A program made the position numbers and the translations under genes. DNA of 50,567 nucleotides. It comes from DASWKG01 sp036396755 (lineage in GTDB: Bacteria; Actinomycetota; UBA4738; CALAEC01). Location: NCBI GenBank assembly GCA_036396755.1, contig DASWKG010000029.1, positions 1 through 50,567 of the forward strand, read 5' to 3'. Each line of letters starts with the position of its first letter. Position 1 is the first letter of the stretch. This document shows, in pieces, positions 24,103 through 32,776 of the stretch. The notes beneath the pieces are model-generated. The model did no database searches. It was not told where the DNA came from and saw nothing but the letters and a program-made list of their open reading frames with translations.

Positions 24103-25552
24103 CGAAGACCTCGACCTCCGCCACCTCGGCCCGGTACTCGTCGACCCGCACGAGCCCGGTGATCCAGATCATCAGGTATCGGTACGAGGCGTCCTCGGGT
24201 CGCACGGTGGTCCGCTCGCCGGCGACGAACGACGTCTCTCCGCCGTCGGCTCCCAGCGCCGGTGAGAACGAGGTGCCGTCATCGGACCCCCGCAGCTCGA
24301 AGGTCCACCCGGGGTGGGGGCTCGCGATCCGCACCTCGGCGACGGTCGCCGCCTCGCCGAGGTCGAGGACGAGCCCCACGCCGTCCTTGATGCCTCCCAG
24401 GTCGGGGGTGGTGTAGCCCTCGGTCTGCCAGTAGGTCAAGGCGTCGCGGTCGATGGCGAGCGCCACGTCCTCCTCGTGCTCCTCGCCGTTGTCGCCCTCG
24501 GGGTCGTGGGACGAGGCGCCCGAGATCGCGAGCGGCTGGGCGGGCGGGGCGATGGACGCCTGGGGGTCGCCGCCGCCGGTCAGGTTTCCGATCTCGATCC
24601 GGCCGACCAGCAGGCCGATGACCACCGCCACCGCGGCGAGGCCGACCAGGATCAGGGGGACGAGCGCCCACGACCGGAAGGTCGATGCCGGGGCGGCGTC
24701 CGCCTCGGGGCGGGCGGGCGAGGGCGCATGGTCCCGGCCGACCGAGCAGCGGTCGAGCGCGGCGATCATGTCGGCCGCGCTCTGGTAGCGCCGGTCGGGA
24801 TCGCGGGCCATCGCCCGCCGGACGACGGCCTCGAGGTCGCGAGGGATCCCGCCGCGCAGGGTTCCCGGCGGCACGGGGTCCTGGGTCAGCCGCAGGCTCG
24901 CCGTCGCTAGGGACGAGCGTCCCTGGAACGGGGGACGTCCGGTGAGCATCTCGTACAGGACCGCCCCCACCGCGTAGAGGTCCGACCGCGCGTCGGCCTC
25001 CCCGCCGTCGACCTGCTCAGGAGCGAGATAGGCGACGCTCCCGATCAGGTCCCCGGTGGTCGAGATGTCGCCGCTCGCGAACGCCGCGCTCGCGATCCCG
25101 AAGTCGGCGACCTTCACGCGCCGACCCTGCAGGACGATGTTGTCGGGCTTCACGTCCCGGTGCACCACGCCGCGGGCGTGGGCGTGGGCGAGGCCCTCGA
25201 GCGTCCCGCGGGCGATGCGAACCGCCTCGGCCGGCGGGAGCGGGGTGCCGAGCTCCGCGGAGAGCGAGGGCCCCTCGACCATCTCCATCACGATGAAGCA
25301 GGTCGTGCCGTCGAGCCCGGTGTCGAAGATGCGCACGACCGCATGATGCGAGAGGCCGGCGGCGAGCACCGCCTCGCGCCGGAAGCGCGCGAGCGCCTCC
25401 TCGTTCGCGGCGAGCCCCTCGTGGAGGATCTTCACGGCGACCGGGCGGTCGAGCACCTGGTCGCGCGCACGCCACACGTCGGCCATGCCGCCGGAGGCGA
25501 CCGGCGTCTCGAGCAGGTAGCGCCCCGCGAGGAGGCGGCGGTCGGTCTTCAC
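24095..25552 (-). CDS. Membrane Ser/Thr protein kinase with extracellular discoidin-like domain
   Basis: 485 residues from GTG 25552, which overlaps the degV stop as GTGA. The kinase domain (about 10-270) has the glycine loop ASGGMADVW, K41 (VAVKIL), HRDVKPDN (D133, N138), DFG (150-152) and APEQ, so it looks catalytically competent. One membrane span lies at about 295-317. The outer domain (about 340-485) has AIDRDALTYWQTEGY and WTFELRGSDDGTSF, features of a discoidin/galactose-binding fold. In M. tuberculosis the MviN/MurJ protein (Rv3910) carries a pseudokinase and a similar outer domain in one chain. Here the parts are separate genes. Confidence 0.88.
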   Translation of the reverse strand: MKTDRRLLAGRYLLETPVASGGMADVWRARDQVLDRPVAVKILHEGLAANEEALARFRREAVLAAGLSHHAVVRIFDTGLDGTTCFIVMEMVEGPSLSAELGTPLPPAEAVRIARGTLEGLAHAHARGVVHRDVKPDNIVLQGRRVKVADFGIASAAFASGDISTTGDLIGSVAYLAPEQVDGGEADARSDLYAVGAVLYEMLTGRPPFQGRSSLATASLRLTQDPVPPGTLRGGIPRDLEAVVRRAMARDPDRRYQSAADMIAALDRCSVGRDHAPSPARPEADAAPASTFRSWALVPLILVGLAAVAVVIGLLVGRIEIGNLTGGGDPQASIAPPAQPLAISGASSHDPEGDNGEEHEEDVALAIDRDALTYWQTEGYTTPDLGGIKDGVGLVLDLGEAATVAEVRIASPHPGWTFELRGSDDGTSFSPALGADGGETSFVAGERTTVRPEDASYRYLMIWITGLVRVDEYRAEVAEVEVFGG

Positions 25553-26382
25553 TGGCTCGCCAGTGTACTTTCCGGTCGCAGCACGGCGACGCCGAGCGCT
25601 GCGGGGCCGAGATGGGTCCCGGTCACCGCGCCGATCAGCGTGACGATCGGCTCGACCCCGCACGCCTCTCGGACGCGAGCGGCCACCTCGGACGCCTCGG
25701 ACGCCCCTCCGTGCAGGACCCCCGCGGCCTCCGCCGGTCCCGCGGCGCGCTCCAGCACCTCGTCGAGCGCCCGGCCGCGCGTGCGCGCCCGCGCCACGAG
25801 GACCGGCTCGCCGTCCTCGACCGACAGGATCGGCCGGATGCGAAGGAGGTCGGTGACGGCCGCCTTCGCCCGTCCCACCCGCCCGCCCCGGCGAAGGAAG
25901 TCGACCGTCTCGAGGAGCGCGTAGACCTCGAGTCGGGCGACCGCTCCCCGGGCCGTCGCCGCGACGGCCGCGAGGTCGCCACCGGCCTCGGCCGCCTCCG
26001 ACGCCGCGAGGGCCACGAGGCCCTCACCGAGCGAGACCGACCGGCTGTCCACGACCTCCACGGGCAGCGGCGCCTCGCCACCGGCCATGCGCGCCGACTC
26101 GGCGGTCCTCGAGAGCTTCCCCGACACGTGGACCGACACGACGCCGGCGGCCCCTCGTTCGGCCGCCGCCCGGTACGCCTCCAGCAGGGCGGCCGGCGGG
26201 GGGGAGGCCGTCGTCGGGAACTCGGGGCCGGCGTCTACCCGCTCCCAGAAGGCGGTGGCCGGCAGGTCGACGCCGTCGCGGAACTCGTTGCTGCCGAACC
26301 GAACGGTGAGCGGCACGATGGAGATGGCCGGGGCCAGGCCGGGGGGAAGATCCGCCGCCGAGTCGGCGACGACCGCGATCAT
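25549..26382 (-). CDS. DegV family protein (fatty-acid binding)
   Basis: 277 residues. Typical DegV start IAVVADSAADLPPGLA, then TTASPPPAALLEAY and VSVHVSGKLSRTAESARMA, and SRSVSLGEGLVALAA in the second half. DegV/FakB proteins bind fatty acids and present them to a kinase for phosphorylation. The canonical SxxxL and RPxxxE segments are recognisable in outline (LLRIRPILSVEDGEP). It overlaps the genes on both sides by 4 bp and so is part of the coupled operon. No FakA-like kinase is encoded nearby. Confidence 0.88.
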   Translation of the reverse strand: MIAVVADSAADLPPGLAPAISIVPLTVRFGSNEFRDGVDLPATAFWERVDAGPEFPTTASPPPAALLEAYRAAAERGAAGVVSVHVSGKLSRTAESARMAGGEAPLPVEVVDSRSVSLGEGLVALAASEAAEAGGDLAAVAATARGAVARLEVYALLETVDFLRRGGRVGRAKAAVTDLLRIRPILSVEDGEPVLVARARTRGRALDEVLERAAGPAEAAGVLHGGASEASEVAARVREACGVEPIVTLIGAVTGTHLGPAALGVAVLRPESTLASQ

Positions 26383-26789
26383 ACGAGCGGCGGGACGCCC
26401 GTCGCCGTTCCGCGGGCGATGTGGAACCCCTCGAGGAAGTCGACGTGCTGGATGATGAACGTGCGGGCCTCCTTCACGACGGTGAGCGTCACGCGGCCGT
26501 TCGCCGCGATCTCGAGGCTCGACCGGACGAGCCGCGCGTTCGGGTCGCGCTCGTCGATCGCCTGCTGGGCCGCCGCGATCGCGGCCTCCTTGAGGCGCTG
26601 GTCGCGCCAGGCGGCGGCCGCCTCGCCGGCCGCGGTCGTCGCGATCTCATCGGCCTGCACGCGGGCGAACGCCACCGCTCCGGCCTCCCAGCCCACGACC
26701 GCGACGAGGGCGAGCATGATCACGAGCCGGAAGATGCCGAGTCCCATGATGCCGCGCTCGTCCCGCAGCTCGGCCCGGGCCCGCATCAT
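26379..26789 (-). CDS. Single-pass TadE-like membrane protein
   Basis: 136 residues from ATG 26789, overlapping the murJ stop as ATGA. The N-terminus RAELRDERGIMGLGIF leads into one membrane span (about 17-38, LVIMLALVAVVGWEAG). The outer part is helical (Ala-rich, ADEIATTAAGEAAAAW) and then beta-rich. A charged DERG directly before a single N-terminal helix is the layout of TadE/TadG pilus-like proteins, but no other tad genes are in the window. Function unknown. Confidence 0.65.
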   Translation of the reverse strand: MMRARAELRDERGIMGLGIFRLVIMLALVAVVGWEAGAVAFARVQADEIATTAAGEAAAAWRDQRLKEAAIAAAQQAIDERDPNARLVRSSLEIAANGRVTLTVVKEARTFIIQHVDFLEGFHIARGTATGVPPLV

Positions 26790-28468
26790 CGGCGCAGTCG
26801 TCCCAGCACCGCTCGACGCATGATCGTGAGCTCCTCCATCCGCAGGGTAACCGCCGCCGCCAGGAAAGCCAGTACCCCCGCCAGCACCCCCGCACCGACC
26901 TGGAGGACCTGGCCCCCGAGCGTGGCCGTCGAGACGGCGTCGCCCGAGAGGCGTGCGGCGCCCCAAGCGGCGGCGCCGGTCGCCGCCGCCCCGACCAGGA
27001 CCTTGCCGAGGCCCGCGCCGAGCGCGGCCCACTCGAAGCCCGCGAGTCGGCGCGCCATGACGATCGCGGCGGTCACCGCGGCGAGCGTGTAGGCGATCGC
27101 GTGACCGAGCGCGAGGCCTCGGACCCCCAGCGCCGGGAAGAGCGCGAAGTTGATGGCCGTGTTGACGCCCACCGCGAACACGTTGATGAGGGCCGGCGTG
27201 CGGGTGTCCTGCATCGCGTAGAAGCCGCGCAGGAGCAGCATGAACGCGGTGAACGAGAAGAGGCCGAGCGCGAACGAGACCAGCACGCCGGAGACGAGCT
27301 CGGTCGATCGCGAGGTGGTGACGCCGTGCTCGAGCAGGAGCCGGACGATCGGCGTGGCGAGCACGAGATACCCGGCCGCGGCGGGCACCACGACGAACGC
27401 CGATGCGCGGATGCCCCGGACCAGCACGCCGCGGAACCCCGCGGCCTCGCCCCGCGCCCAGAGCTCGGACAGGGACGGCAGCAGGGCCGTCATGATCGAC
27501 ACGGCGAAGATCGCGTAGGGGAGCTGGAAGAGGATGAACGACGCCTGGTACGCGGTGTAGCCGCCGCGGACGCCGCTCGCGAGCACGATCACCACGAGCA
27601 GCCCGATCTGGTTCACGACGACGTAGCCGACCGTCCAGCCCGAGAGGCGAACGAGCTTGCGCACCGCGGGATGAGCGAGGTCGAGCTTCCATCGGAAGCG
27701 GAACCCGATGCGCCGGAGCGAGGGCCAGAGGGCGGCCGTCATCACCGCCACGCCCGCGGTGGTCCCGATCCCCAGCACGAGCTTCTGGGCGAACGTGATG
27801 GTCCCCGGCCCCGCCACGTCGGGCCCCGGCATGAACGCGAACAGAAGGAGCGAGGCGATCACCACGAGGTTGTTCAGCACCGGCGCGAACATCGGTGCCG
27901 CGAACCGGCGGTGTGCGTTCAGGAGGCCGGTCGCCGCCGCGCCGATCCCGTACAGGGCGATCTGGGGCATGAAGAAGCGCAGGAGCAGCGTGGCGAGGGC
28001 CTCGGCGTCCTCGCGGACCCCCGCCTCGACCCGGAACGTGTAGAGGCGCACGATCCAGGGCGCCGCGAGGATGCCGAGGATCATCACCCCGCCGAGCAGG
28101 AGGAGCGTCAGCGTCATGATCGCGCGCGCCGCGTCGTAGGCCTCCTCCTTCGTGCGCTGCGTGAGCTGCTCGACGAACACCGGAACGAATACCGACGTGA
28201 GCACCCCGCCGAGGACCAGCTCGTAGATGATGTTCGGCGTGTTGTTCGCGACGTTGTACGCGTCGGCGAGGCGGGTCTCCGCGACGCCCAGCGCGAACGC
28301 CATCGCGGCCACCCGCAGGAAGCCGGTGAGCCGCGAGAGGGCGGTGCCCACCGACATGAGCGCCGTGCTGCGGACGAGCGCTCCCTCGGCCGCGCCCGCC
28401 TCGGGCTCCTCGCCCGGCGCCGGGCCCGGGGTCACGACCTCGGTCGCAGGAACCTCCTTCCCCACCAC
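26786..28468 (-). CDS. murJ: Lipid II flippase MurJ
   Basis: 560 residues with about 14 hydrophobic segments. Family features include TALSRLTGFLRVAAMAFALG at the first membrane helix, AYNVANNTPNIIYELVLGG, FMPQIALYGIGAAATGLLNA and FASSVALLRGFYAMQDTRTP-like FMLLLRGFYAMQDTRTPAL. A cytoplasmic Glu/Ala/Pro-rich N-terminus of about 35 residues precedes the core. It exports lipid II to the outer leaflet for peptidoglycan synthesis. There is no C-terminal kinase-like domain, unlike the mycobacterial protein. Its start overlaps the DUF6049 gene by 37 bp. Confidence 0.93.
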   Translation of the reverse strand: MVGKEVPATEVVTPGPAPGEEPEAGAAEGALVRSTALMSVGTALSRLTGFLRVAAMAFALGVAETRLADAYNVANNTPNIIYELVLGGVLTSVFVPVFVEQLTQRTKEEAYDAARAIMTLTLLLLGGVMILGILAAPWIVRLYTFRVEAGVREDAEALATLLLRFFMPQIALYGIGAAATGLLNAHRRFAAPMFAPVLNNLVVIASLLLFAFMPGPDVAGPGTITFAQKLVLGIGTTAGVAVMTAALWPSLRRIGFRFRWKLDLAHPAVRKLVRLSGWTVGYVVVNQIGLLVVIVLASGVRGGYTAYQASFILFQLPYAIFAVSIMTALLPSLSELWARGEAAGFRGVLVRGIRASAFVVVPAAAGYLVLATPIVRLLLEHGVTTSRSTELVSGVLVSFALGLFSFTAFMLLLRGFYAMQDTRTPALINVFAVGVNTAINFALFPALGVRGLALGHAIAYTLAAVTAAIVMARRLAGFEWAALGAGLGKVLVGAAATGAAAWGAARLSGDAVSTATLGGQVLQVGAGVLAGVLAFLAAAVTLRMEELTIMRRAVLGRLRR

Positions 28469-30444
28469 AGCGCCAGGAACAGCGCCGCGCCGATCGTCAC
28501 GAACAGGGCCAGCCGGTTGTAGGCGGTCGAGCGCACCACGATGCTGGTGTCCTCGATCAGCCGGCCGCCCGGCGTCGCCACCACGACCCGAACGGGGAAG
28601 CGGCCCGTCGTCTGCGCCCGAACCGGGAACACCACGCTGCGCGACTGCCCATCGAGGGTGACCTCACGGCTCGCGCCCTCGAGGAACTCCAAGCGCGGCG
28701 ACGCCAGGCTGATGCGGACCCGCACGGGGTAGTCGGCGGTGCTTCGCAGCGTCACGGGGATCACGCCGCCGCTCGAGGTGAGGGTCACCGACGTGCGCGA
28801 CGGCACGTCGATCTTGGCGAACTCGCGGCCGAGCCGGCGGCGGACCGCCCGAACGAAGTCGAGCCCGTCGCGTTCCCGGTCGACGAACGAGCGCGACTCC
28901 GCAACCAGGAGCAGCGCTCGCAGGTCGTCGGTGAGCCGCGCCGCGCCGGCCATCGACTCGAACTGGCCGATCGCCGCCCGGGTGGTGAGGATCTCGGTGG
29001 CGTAGCGCGAGGAGAAACGCCCCCCGTCGTTGTCGCGGAGACGCCGGGGCGCCTCCGGGTCGGGCGGCACCGCCGCGACGAGCTGCGACACGTCGCGGGG
29101 GCGCATCCACGCGGCCTCGGCGGGGGGAGCCGCGAGCGCCTCCAGGACCGGCCGCAGCAGCTCGGCGGGGGCCGCTGTGTCCTCCCCGAACAGGAGCGCC
29201 ACCCCGCGGACCTCACTGGGGTGCTCGAAGTAGATCGCCGCCAGCTCGCCGATCGCTCGCGCCGCCTGCAGGCGCGCGTCGCCCTCGCCCGACGCGAGGT
29301 AGGCGCCCACGCCGGCGTCGGGCACCACCGCCGTCATCGCGCCCCCGGCCAGCACGGTGGGCGGCGCGCTGAACTCCAGCCCCTCGGGGGCCGGCAGCAT
29401 CTCGCCGTCGGGGAGCAGGATGCTCGCGCCGAGGCCAAGGATGGCGGGGAGCGTCTCCTGGGTCAGCAGCGAGCCGGGTGGTCGGAACGGGGCCTCGGCG
29501 GGGGCGACCCCGAGGATCTCCTCCACCGTGGCGAGCCCGCGGGCGACCTGACGGTCGAGGTCCTCCCCGAGGCCCGCGCCGAGAAGGGCCGGGACAGACG
29601 GGCCCGCGAAGGGGAGCGCCACCACCTGGATGATCGGCCGGCGGGCCACCTCGCGAAGCCGGGCGAGCGTGGTGGCGGCGCGCTCCGCCTCCGCGTCGGA
29701 GGCGGCGACCTGCCGTCCGTCCCCGAGCGCCGCGGCCCGGTACCCGTCGGCCATGTCCACGAGGGTCCGAAGGAACAGCGGCGAGACGACGAGCGTGGCC
29801 GACGCCGGGTAGTCCTCGAGGGCCCGGAGGAGCTCGTCGATCCTGCCCCCCTGGGCCATCGAGGCCTGCAGCGCGGCCGCGTCGATGGTCCCGTCGGCAC
29901 GGATGCTGAGCGGTGGTTCGAGGACGAACGTGAGGGAGACGTTCAGCGGGATCAGCGGACGCTCCTGGATGAAGACCAGCGCCGTGCGGAGGACGCCGAC
30001 CGGCACGCCGTCGGATTCGAGCTGCACCTTCACCGGGTGGAGCGCGTTCTCGGCGAGGTCGGTCAGCGCGTGCAGCTCGCGGCGGATCGTGATCGTTCGC
30101 GCGTCGCCCGGCCCGAGCGCGCCCGGGACCTCCTGCGGCACCACCAGGACCGGGGCGGTGGGCGGCTCCTGCTCGAGGCCCTGCTCGTACGCGGAGCGCG
30201 AGCGGGCGGGGTGGTAGACCCACAAGGAGACGGTCAGGCCATCGAGCGGCTGCGTCCCCATGTTCGTCGCTCGCACCCCGATCCGGAACTGACCGCCGGG
30301 CGTGAGCGTCGTGGTCTGGGCGGTGAGGACGAGCCCGACGGGGTCGTCCTGGGCGGTCGCCGGAGCTGCCATCACGAGGAGCGGGAGCGTCGCGGCCAGC
30401 GTGAGCAGGGCCCGGGGGGCGCGGTCGGGGGTCACCGCGGCCAT
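28432..30444 (-). CDS. DUF6049 family exported membrane-anchored protein
   Basis: 670 residues. A signal peptide (APRALLTLAATLPLLVMAAPATA) is followed by a large extracytoplasmic region with beta-sandwich character at the start (GGQFRIGVRATNMGTQPLDG) and again before the end. A C-terminal membrane span (LALFVTIGAALFLALWW) precedes a basic RRFLRPRS. DUF6049 proteins sit directly upstream of murJ in actinobacteria, as Rv3909 does in M. tuberculosis. They probably act in envelope assembly with MurJ; molecular role unknown. Confidence 0.85.
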   Translation of the reverse strand: MAAVTPDRAPRALLTLAATLPLLVMAAPATAQDDPVGLVLTAQTTTLTPGGQFRIGVRATNMGTQPLDGLTVSLWVYHPARSRSAYEQGLEQEPPTAPVLVVPQEVPGALGPGDARTITIRRELHALTDLAENALHPVKVQLESDGVPVGVLRTALVFIQERPLIPLNVSLTFVLEPPLSIRADGTIDAAALQASMAQGGRIDELLRALEDYPASATLVVSPLFLRTLVDMADGYRAAALGDGRQVAASDAEAERAATTLARLREVARRPIIQVVALPFAGPSVPALLGAGLGEDLDRQVARGLATVEEILGVAPAEAPFRPPGSLLTQETLPAILGLGASILLPDGEMLPAPEGLEFSAPPTVLAGGAMTAVVPDAGVGAYLASGEGDARLQAARAIGELAAIYFEHPSEVRGVALLFGEDTAAPAELLRPVLEALAAPPAEAAWMRPRDVSQLVAAVPPDPEAPRRLRDNDGGRFSSRYATEILTTRAAIGQFESMAGAARLTDDLRALLLVAESRSFVDRERDGLDFVRAVRRRLGREFAKIDVPSRTSVTLTSSGGVIPVTLRSTADYPVRVRISLASPRLEFLEGASREVTLDGQSRSVVFPVRAQTTGRFPVRVVVATPGGRLIEDTSIVVRSTAYNRLALFVTIGAALFLALWWGRRFLRPRS

Positions 30445-30445
30445 T

Positions 30446-30886
30446 CTAGTTTGGTTCGTCCGGTACCCCCGCCGCCCGGGCCGCCCGCCCGAGCACCTCG
30501 CGCTCGGTCTCGTAGGCGGCGAGCCGGCGCGCCTCCTGGAGCGGGAACCACGCGATCTCCTCCATCTCGTGGTCGCGCTCCCCCTCGTCCCTCACCGCCC
30601 CCATGAGGAAGAAGTGGACCACCTTGTGGACGCGCGTCCCCTCCCAGACGAACCAGTAGTCGATGGAGCCGAGCGGCTCCCGCACCTCGGCGCGCCACCC
30701 GGTCTCCTCGCGCACCTCCCGCACGGCCGCCTCCTCGGGCGTCTCCCCCGGCTCCACGAGCCCCTTCGGCAGCCCCCAGACGAGGTCGCCGGAGCGGACG
30801 CGGCGGGAGGCGAGGAGCACCTCGACGCCGGGCTTGCCGTCGCGGGCCACGACGCCGCCGGCGGAGACCTGGCGCTCGGTCCTCAC
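30446..30886 (-). CDS. NUDIX hydrolase (MutT4-like)
   Basis: 146 residues from GTG 30886, overlapping the YbaK-like stop as GTGA. The complete Nudix box is GLVEPGETPEEAAVREVREE followed by TG, with all catalytic glutamates. An N-terminal strand VSAGGVVARDG fits the family. In M. tuberculosis the neighbour of the DUF6049 gene is mutT4; the substrate here is not determined. One base separates it from the DUF6049 gene. Confidence 0.9.
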   Translation of the reverse strand: MRTERQVSAGGVVARDGKPGVEVLLASRRVRSGDLVWGLPKGLVEPGETPEEAAVREVREETGWRAEVREPLGSIDYWFVWEGTRVHKVVHFFLMGAVRDEGERDHEMEEIAWFPLQEARRLAAYETEREVLGRAARAAGVPDEPN

Positions 30887-31347
30887 GCCACGATTCCGGC
30901 GGTGCGGGCCTCCGCCGCCTCGAGCAGGTCATGCGGGCGGATCTTCAGCACGGAGGTCGGCTCCCCGCCCGGGAAGTACAGGACGTCCTGGCCGGCGAGC
31001 GCGGTGTCCATGACCACCAGGGTCCCTTCGGGGAGCGCCACCGGGGGCATCGCCTCGGTGAGGAACTGGGTGAGCTCGGTGGCGCGCTCGGCGCTCGCCT
31101 CCTCGAGGGGCTCGCGATCCGCCGCCGCGGCCAGCAGCGCGGCATCGGGGGAGCGGTCGGCGGGCACCACGGCCGCCACGAGGCCGCCCGGTCCCTCGTG
31201 GATCACGACGCGACCGACCTGCGCGGCCTCGAGCCCGAGGACGCCCGCGATCTGGTCGGGGGAGCGGACGCGCCGGCGGGTCGAGACCATCTCGTGGGGG
31301 ATGTCGCGCTCGACGAGGAAGTTGTGGACGTCGACGGTGGTGCGCAC
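30883..31347 (-). CDS. YbaK/ProX-type aminoacyl-tRNA deacylase-like protein
   Basis: 154 residues from GTG 31347, sharing one base with the pcnA stop codon. The fold signatures are TTVDVHNFLVERDIPHEM at the start, VVIHEGPGGLVAAVVPADRSPD in the middle and the TLVVMDTALAGQDVLYFPGG end. This matches the YbaK editing domain that removes misacylated amino acids from tRNA or binds related ligands. The conserved lysine is not obvious, so activity is uncertain. Lies between pcnA (tRNA repair) and the Nudix gene. Confidence 0.75.
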   Translation of the reverse strand: MRTTVDVHNFLVERDIPHEMVSTRRRVRSPDQIAGVLGLEAAQVGRVVIHEGPGGLVAAVVPADRSPDAALLAAAADREPLEEASAERATELTQFLTEAMPPVALPEGTLVVMDTALAGQDVLYFPGGEPTSVLKIRPHDLLEAAEARTAGIVA

Positions 31348-32744
31348 TAGCCGTCTCCTCGTTCGGCCCACCACTCGTCGAGGAGCCGGAGCGCCTCTTC
31401 CTCGTCGATGGGGCCACGCTCGAGCCGGAGCTCGAGGAGGTGCTCCAGAGCCTGCCCGACCTCGGGCCCGGGACCGATGCCGAGGTGCTCCATGACCTTC
31501 GTCCCATCGAGGGGCGGGCGGATGCGCGAGAGGTTCTCCTCTTCCGCGAGGCGGGCGATGCGCTCCTCGAGCTCGTCCTGCAGCCCGGTGAGCTTCTTCG
31601 CCTTCGCGACGTTCTGTGTGGTGCAGTCGGCTCTCGTGAGCTGGTTCAGGGCGTCGAGCAGCTCGCCCGCGTCGCGCACGTAGCGCCGCAGCGCCCCGTC
31701 GCTCCAGCCCAGCCGGTAGGTGTGGAATCGGAGGTGCATCTCGACGAGCTTCGACACGTCTCGCACGATGCGCTCGGGGAAGCGGAGCGCGCGGAGCCGC
31801 TCCTCGGCCATCCGCGCCCCCTCGACGTCGTGGTGGTGGAACTGCACGCCCTCCGGCGTGATCTCGCGCGTCTTCGGCTTCCCGATGTCGTGCATGAGCG
31901 CGGCCAGCCGAAGGACCACCCTGGGCTCGCAGCGCTCGACGACCGCGAGGGTGTGCGCGAGCACGTCCTTGTGGCGGTGCACCGGGTCCTGCTCGAGCTT
32001 CAGCGCGGGCAGCTCGGGGAGGAAGAGGTCGGCGACGCCCGTCTCGACCGCGAGCGTGAGCCCGGCGCCCGCGTGCTGGCCGACGAGCAGCTTCGAGAGC
32101 TCGTCGCGGATGCGCTCGGCCGAGACGATCGAGAGGCGGTCGCGCAGGCGGGTGATCGCCTCGACGAGCTCGCGCTCGGGAGCGACGCCCAGCGTCGCGA
32201 CGAATCGGGCGGCCCGCAGCATGCGCAGGGGGTCGTCGGTGAACGAGATCTCGGGGTCGAGCGGGGTCCGCAGGCGCTTGTCGGCGAGGTCCTTCAGGCC
32301 CCGGAACGGGTCCACGAAGCGGCGCTCGGGCAGGCTGACCGCCATCGCGTTGATCGTGAAGTCGCGGCGCGAGAGGTCGGTCTCGATGTCGTCGGCGTAG
32401 GTCACGTTCGGATGGCGGGAGTCGGCGTCGGGGTAGATCTCCTTGCGGAAGGTGGTGATCTCGACCGTGACGTCCTCGCGCCGCGCCCCGACCGTGCCGA
32501 ACCGTGCGCCCACCAGGTAGCGGTACTGGGCCCAGCCGCGGATCAGCTTGATGATCTCCTCGGGCCGGGCGTCGGTCGTCAGGTCGAAGTCGGCGTGGGG
32601 GGTCGTGAGGATCGCGTCGCGCACCGAGCCGCCGACGAGATACAGCTCGTGTCCGCCCGCCTCGAACCGTCGGCCGAGCTCCTCGATCTCGTGGGGGAGC
32701 TCGCCCATGAGCGCGGCGGCGTCGCCGGGGGTCTGGGACACCAC
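31347..32744 (-). CDS. pcnA: CCA tRNA nucleotidyltransferase
   Basis: 465 residues. The nucleotidyltransferase motif is LYLVGGSVRDAILTTPHADF followed by DLTTDARPEE, with the DxD metal pair. RRDFTINAMAVSL and DPLRMLRAARFVATLG are class II features. An HD domain follows (LAALMHDIGKPKT). It adds or repairs the CCA end of tRNAs; both tRNAs in this window lack an encoded CCA. First gene of the leftward operon. Two GTG codons (32744, 32741) are possible starts. Confidence 0.93.
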   Translation of the reverse strand: MVSQTPGDAAALMGELPHEIEELGRRFEAGGHELYLVGGSVRDAILTTPHADFDLTTDARPEEIIKLIRGWAQYRYLVGARFGTVGARREDVTVEITTFRKEIYPDADSRHPNVTYADDIETDLSRRDFTINAMAVSLPERRFVDPFRGLKDLADKRLRTPLDPEISFTDDPLRMLRAARFVATLGVAPERELVEAITRLRDRLSIVSAERIRDELSKLLVGQHAGAGLTLAVETGVADLFLPELPALKLEQDPVHRHKDVLAHTLAVVERCEPRVVLRLAALMHDIGKPKTREITPEGVQFHHHDVEGARMAEERLRALRFPERIVRDVSKLVEMHLRFHTYRLGWSDGALRRYVRDAGELLDALNQLTRADCTTQNVAKAKKLTGLQDELEERIARLAEEENLSRIRPPLDGTKVMEHLGIGPGPEVGQALEHLLELRLERGPIDEEEALRLLDEWWAERGDG

Positions 32745-32747
32745 GGA

Positions 32748-32753
32748 AGGATA
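32748..32753 (-). promoter_or_regulatory. -10 box of the pcnA-led operon
   Basis: The minus strand reads TATCCT at 32753-32748, 6 nt before GTG 32741 and 3 nt before GTG 32744. An overlapping TAGGGT (32758-32753) is 8 nt before GTG 32744. No Shine-Dalgarno is present, so the pcnA transcript looks leaderless. Confidence 0.4.
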
Positions 32754-32776
32754 CCCTAGGCCTCGGGAGCCTCCTG

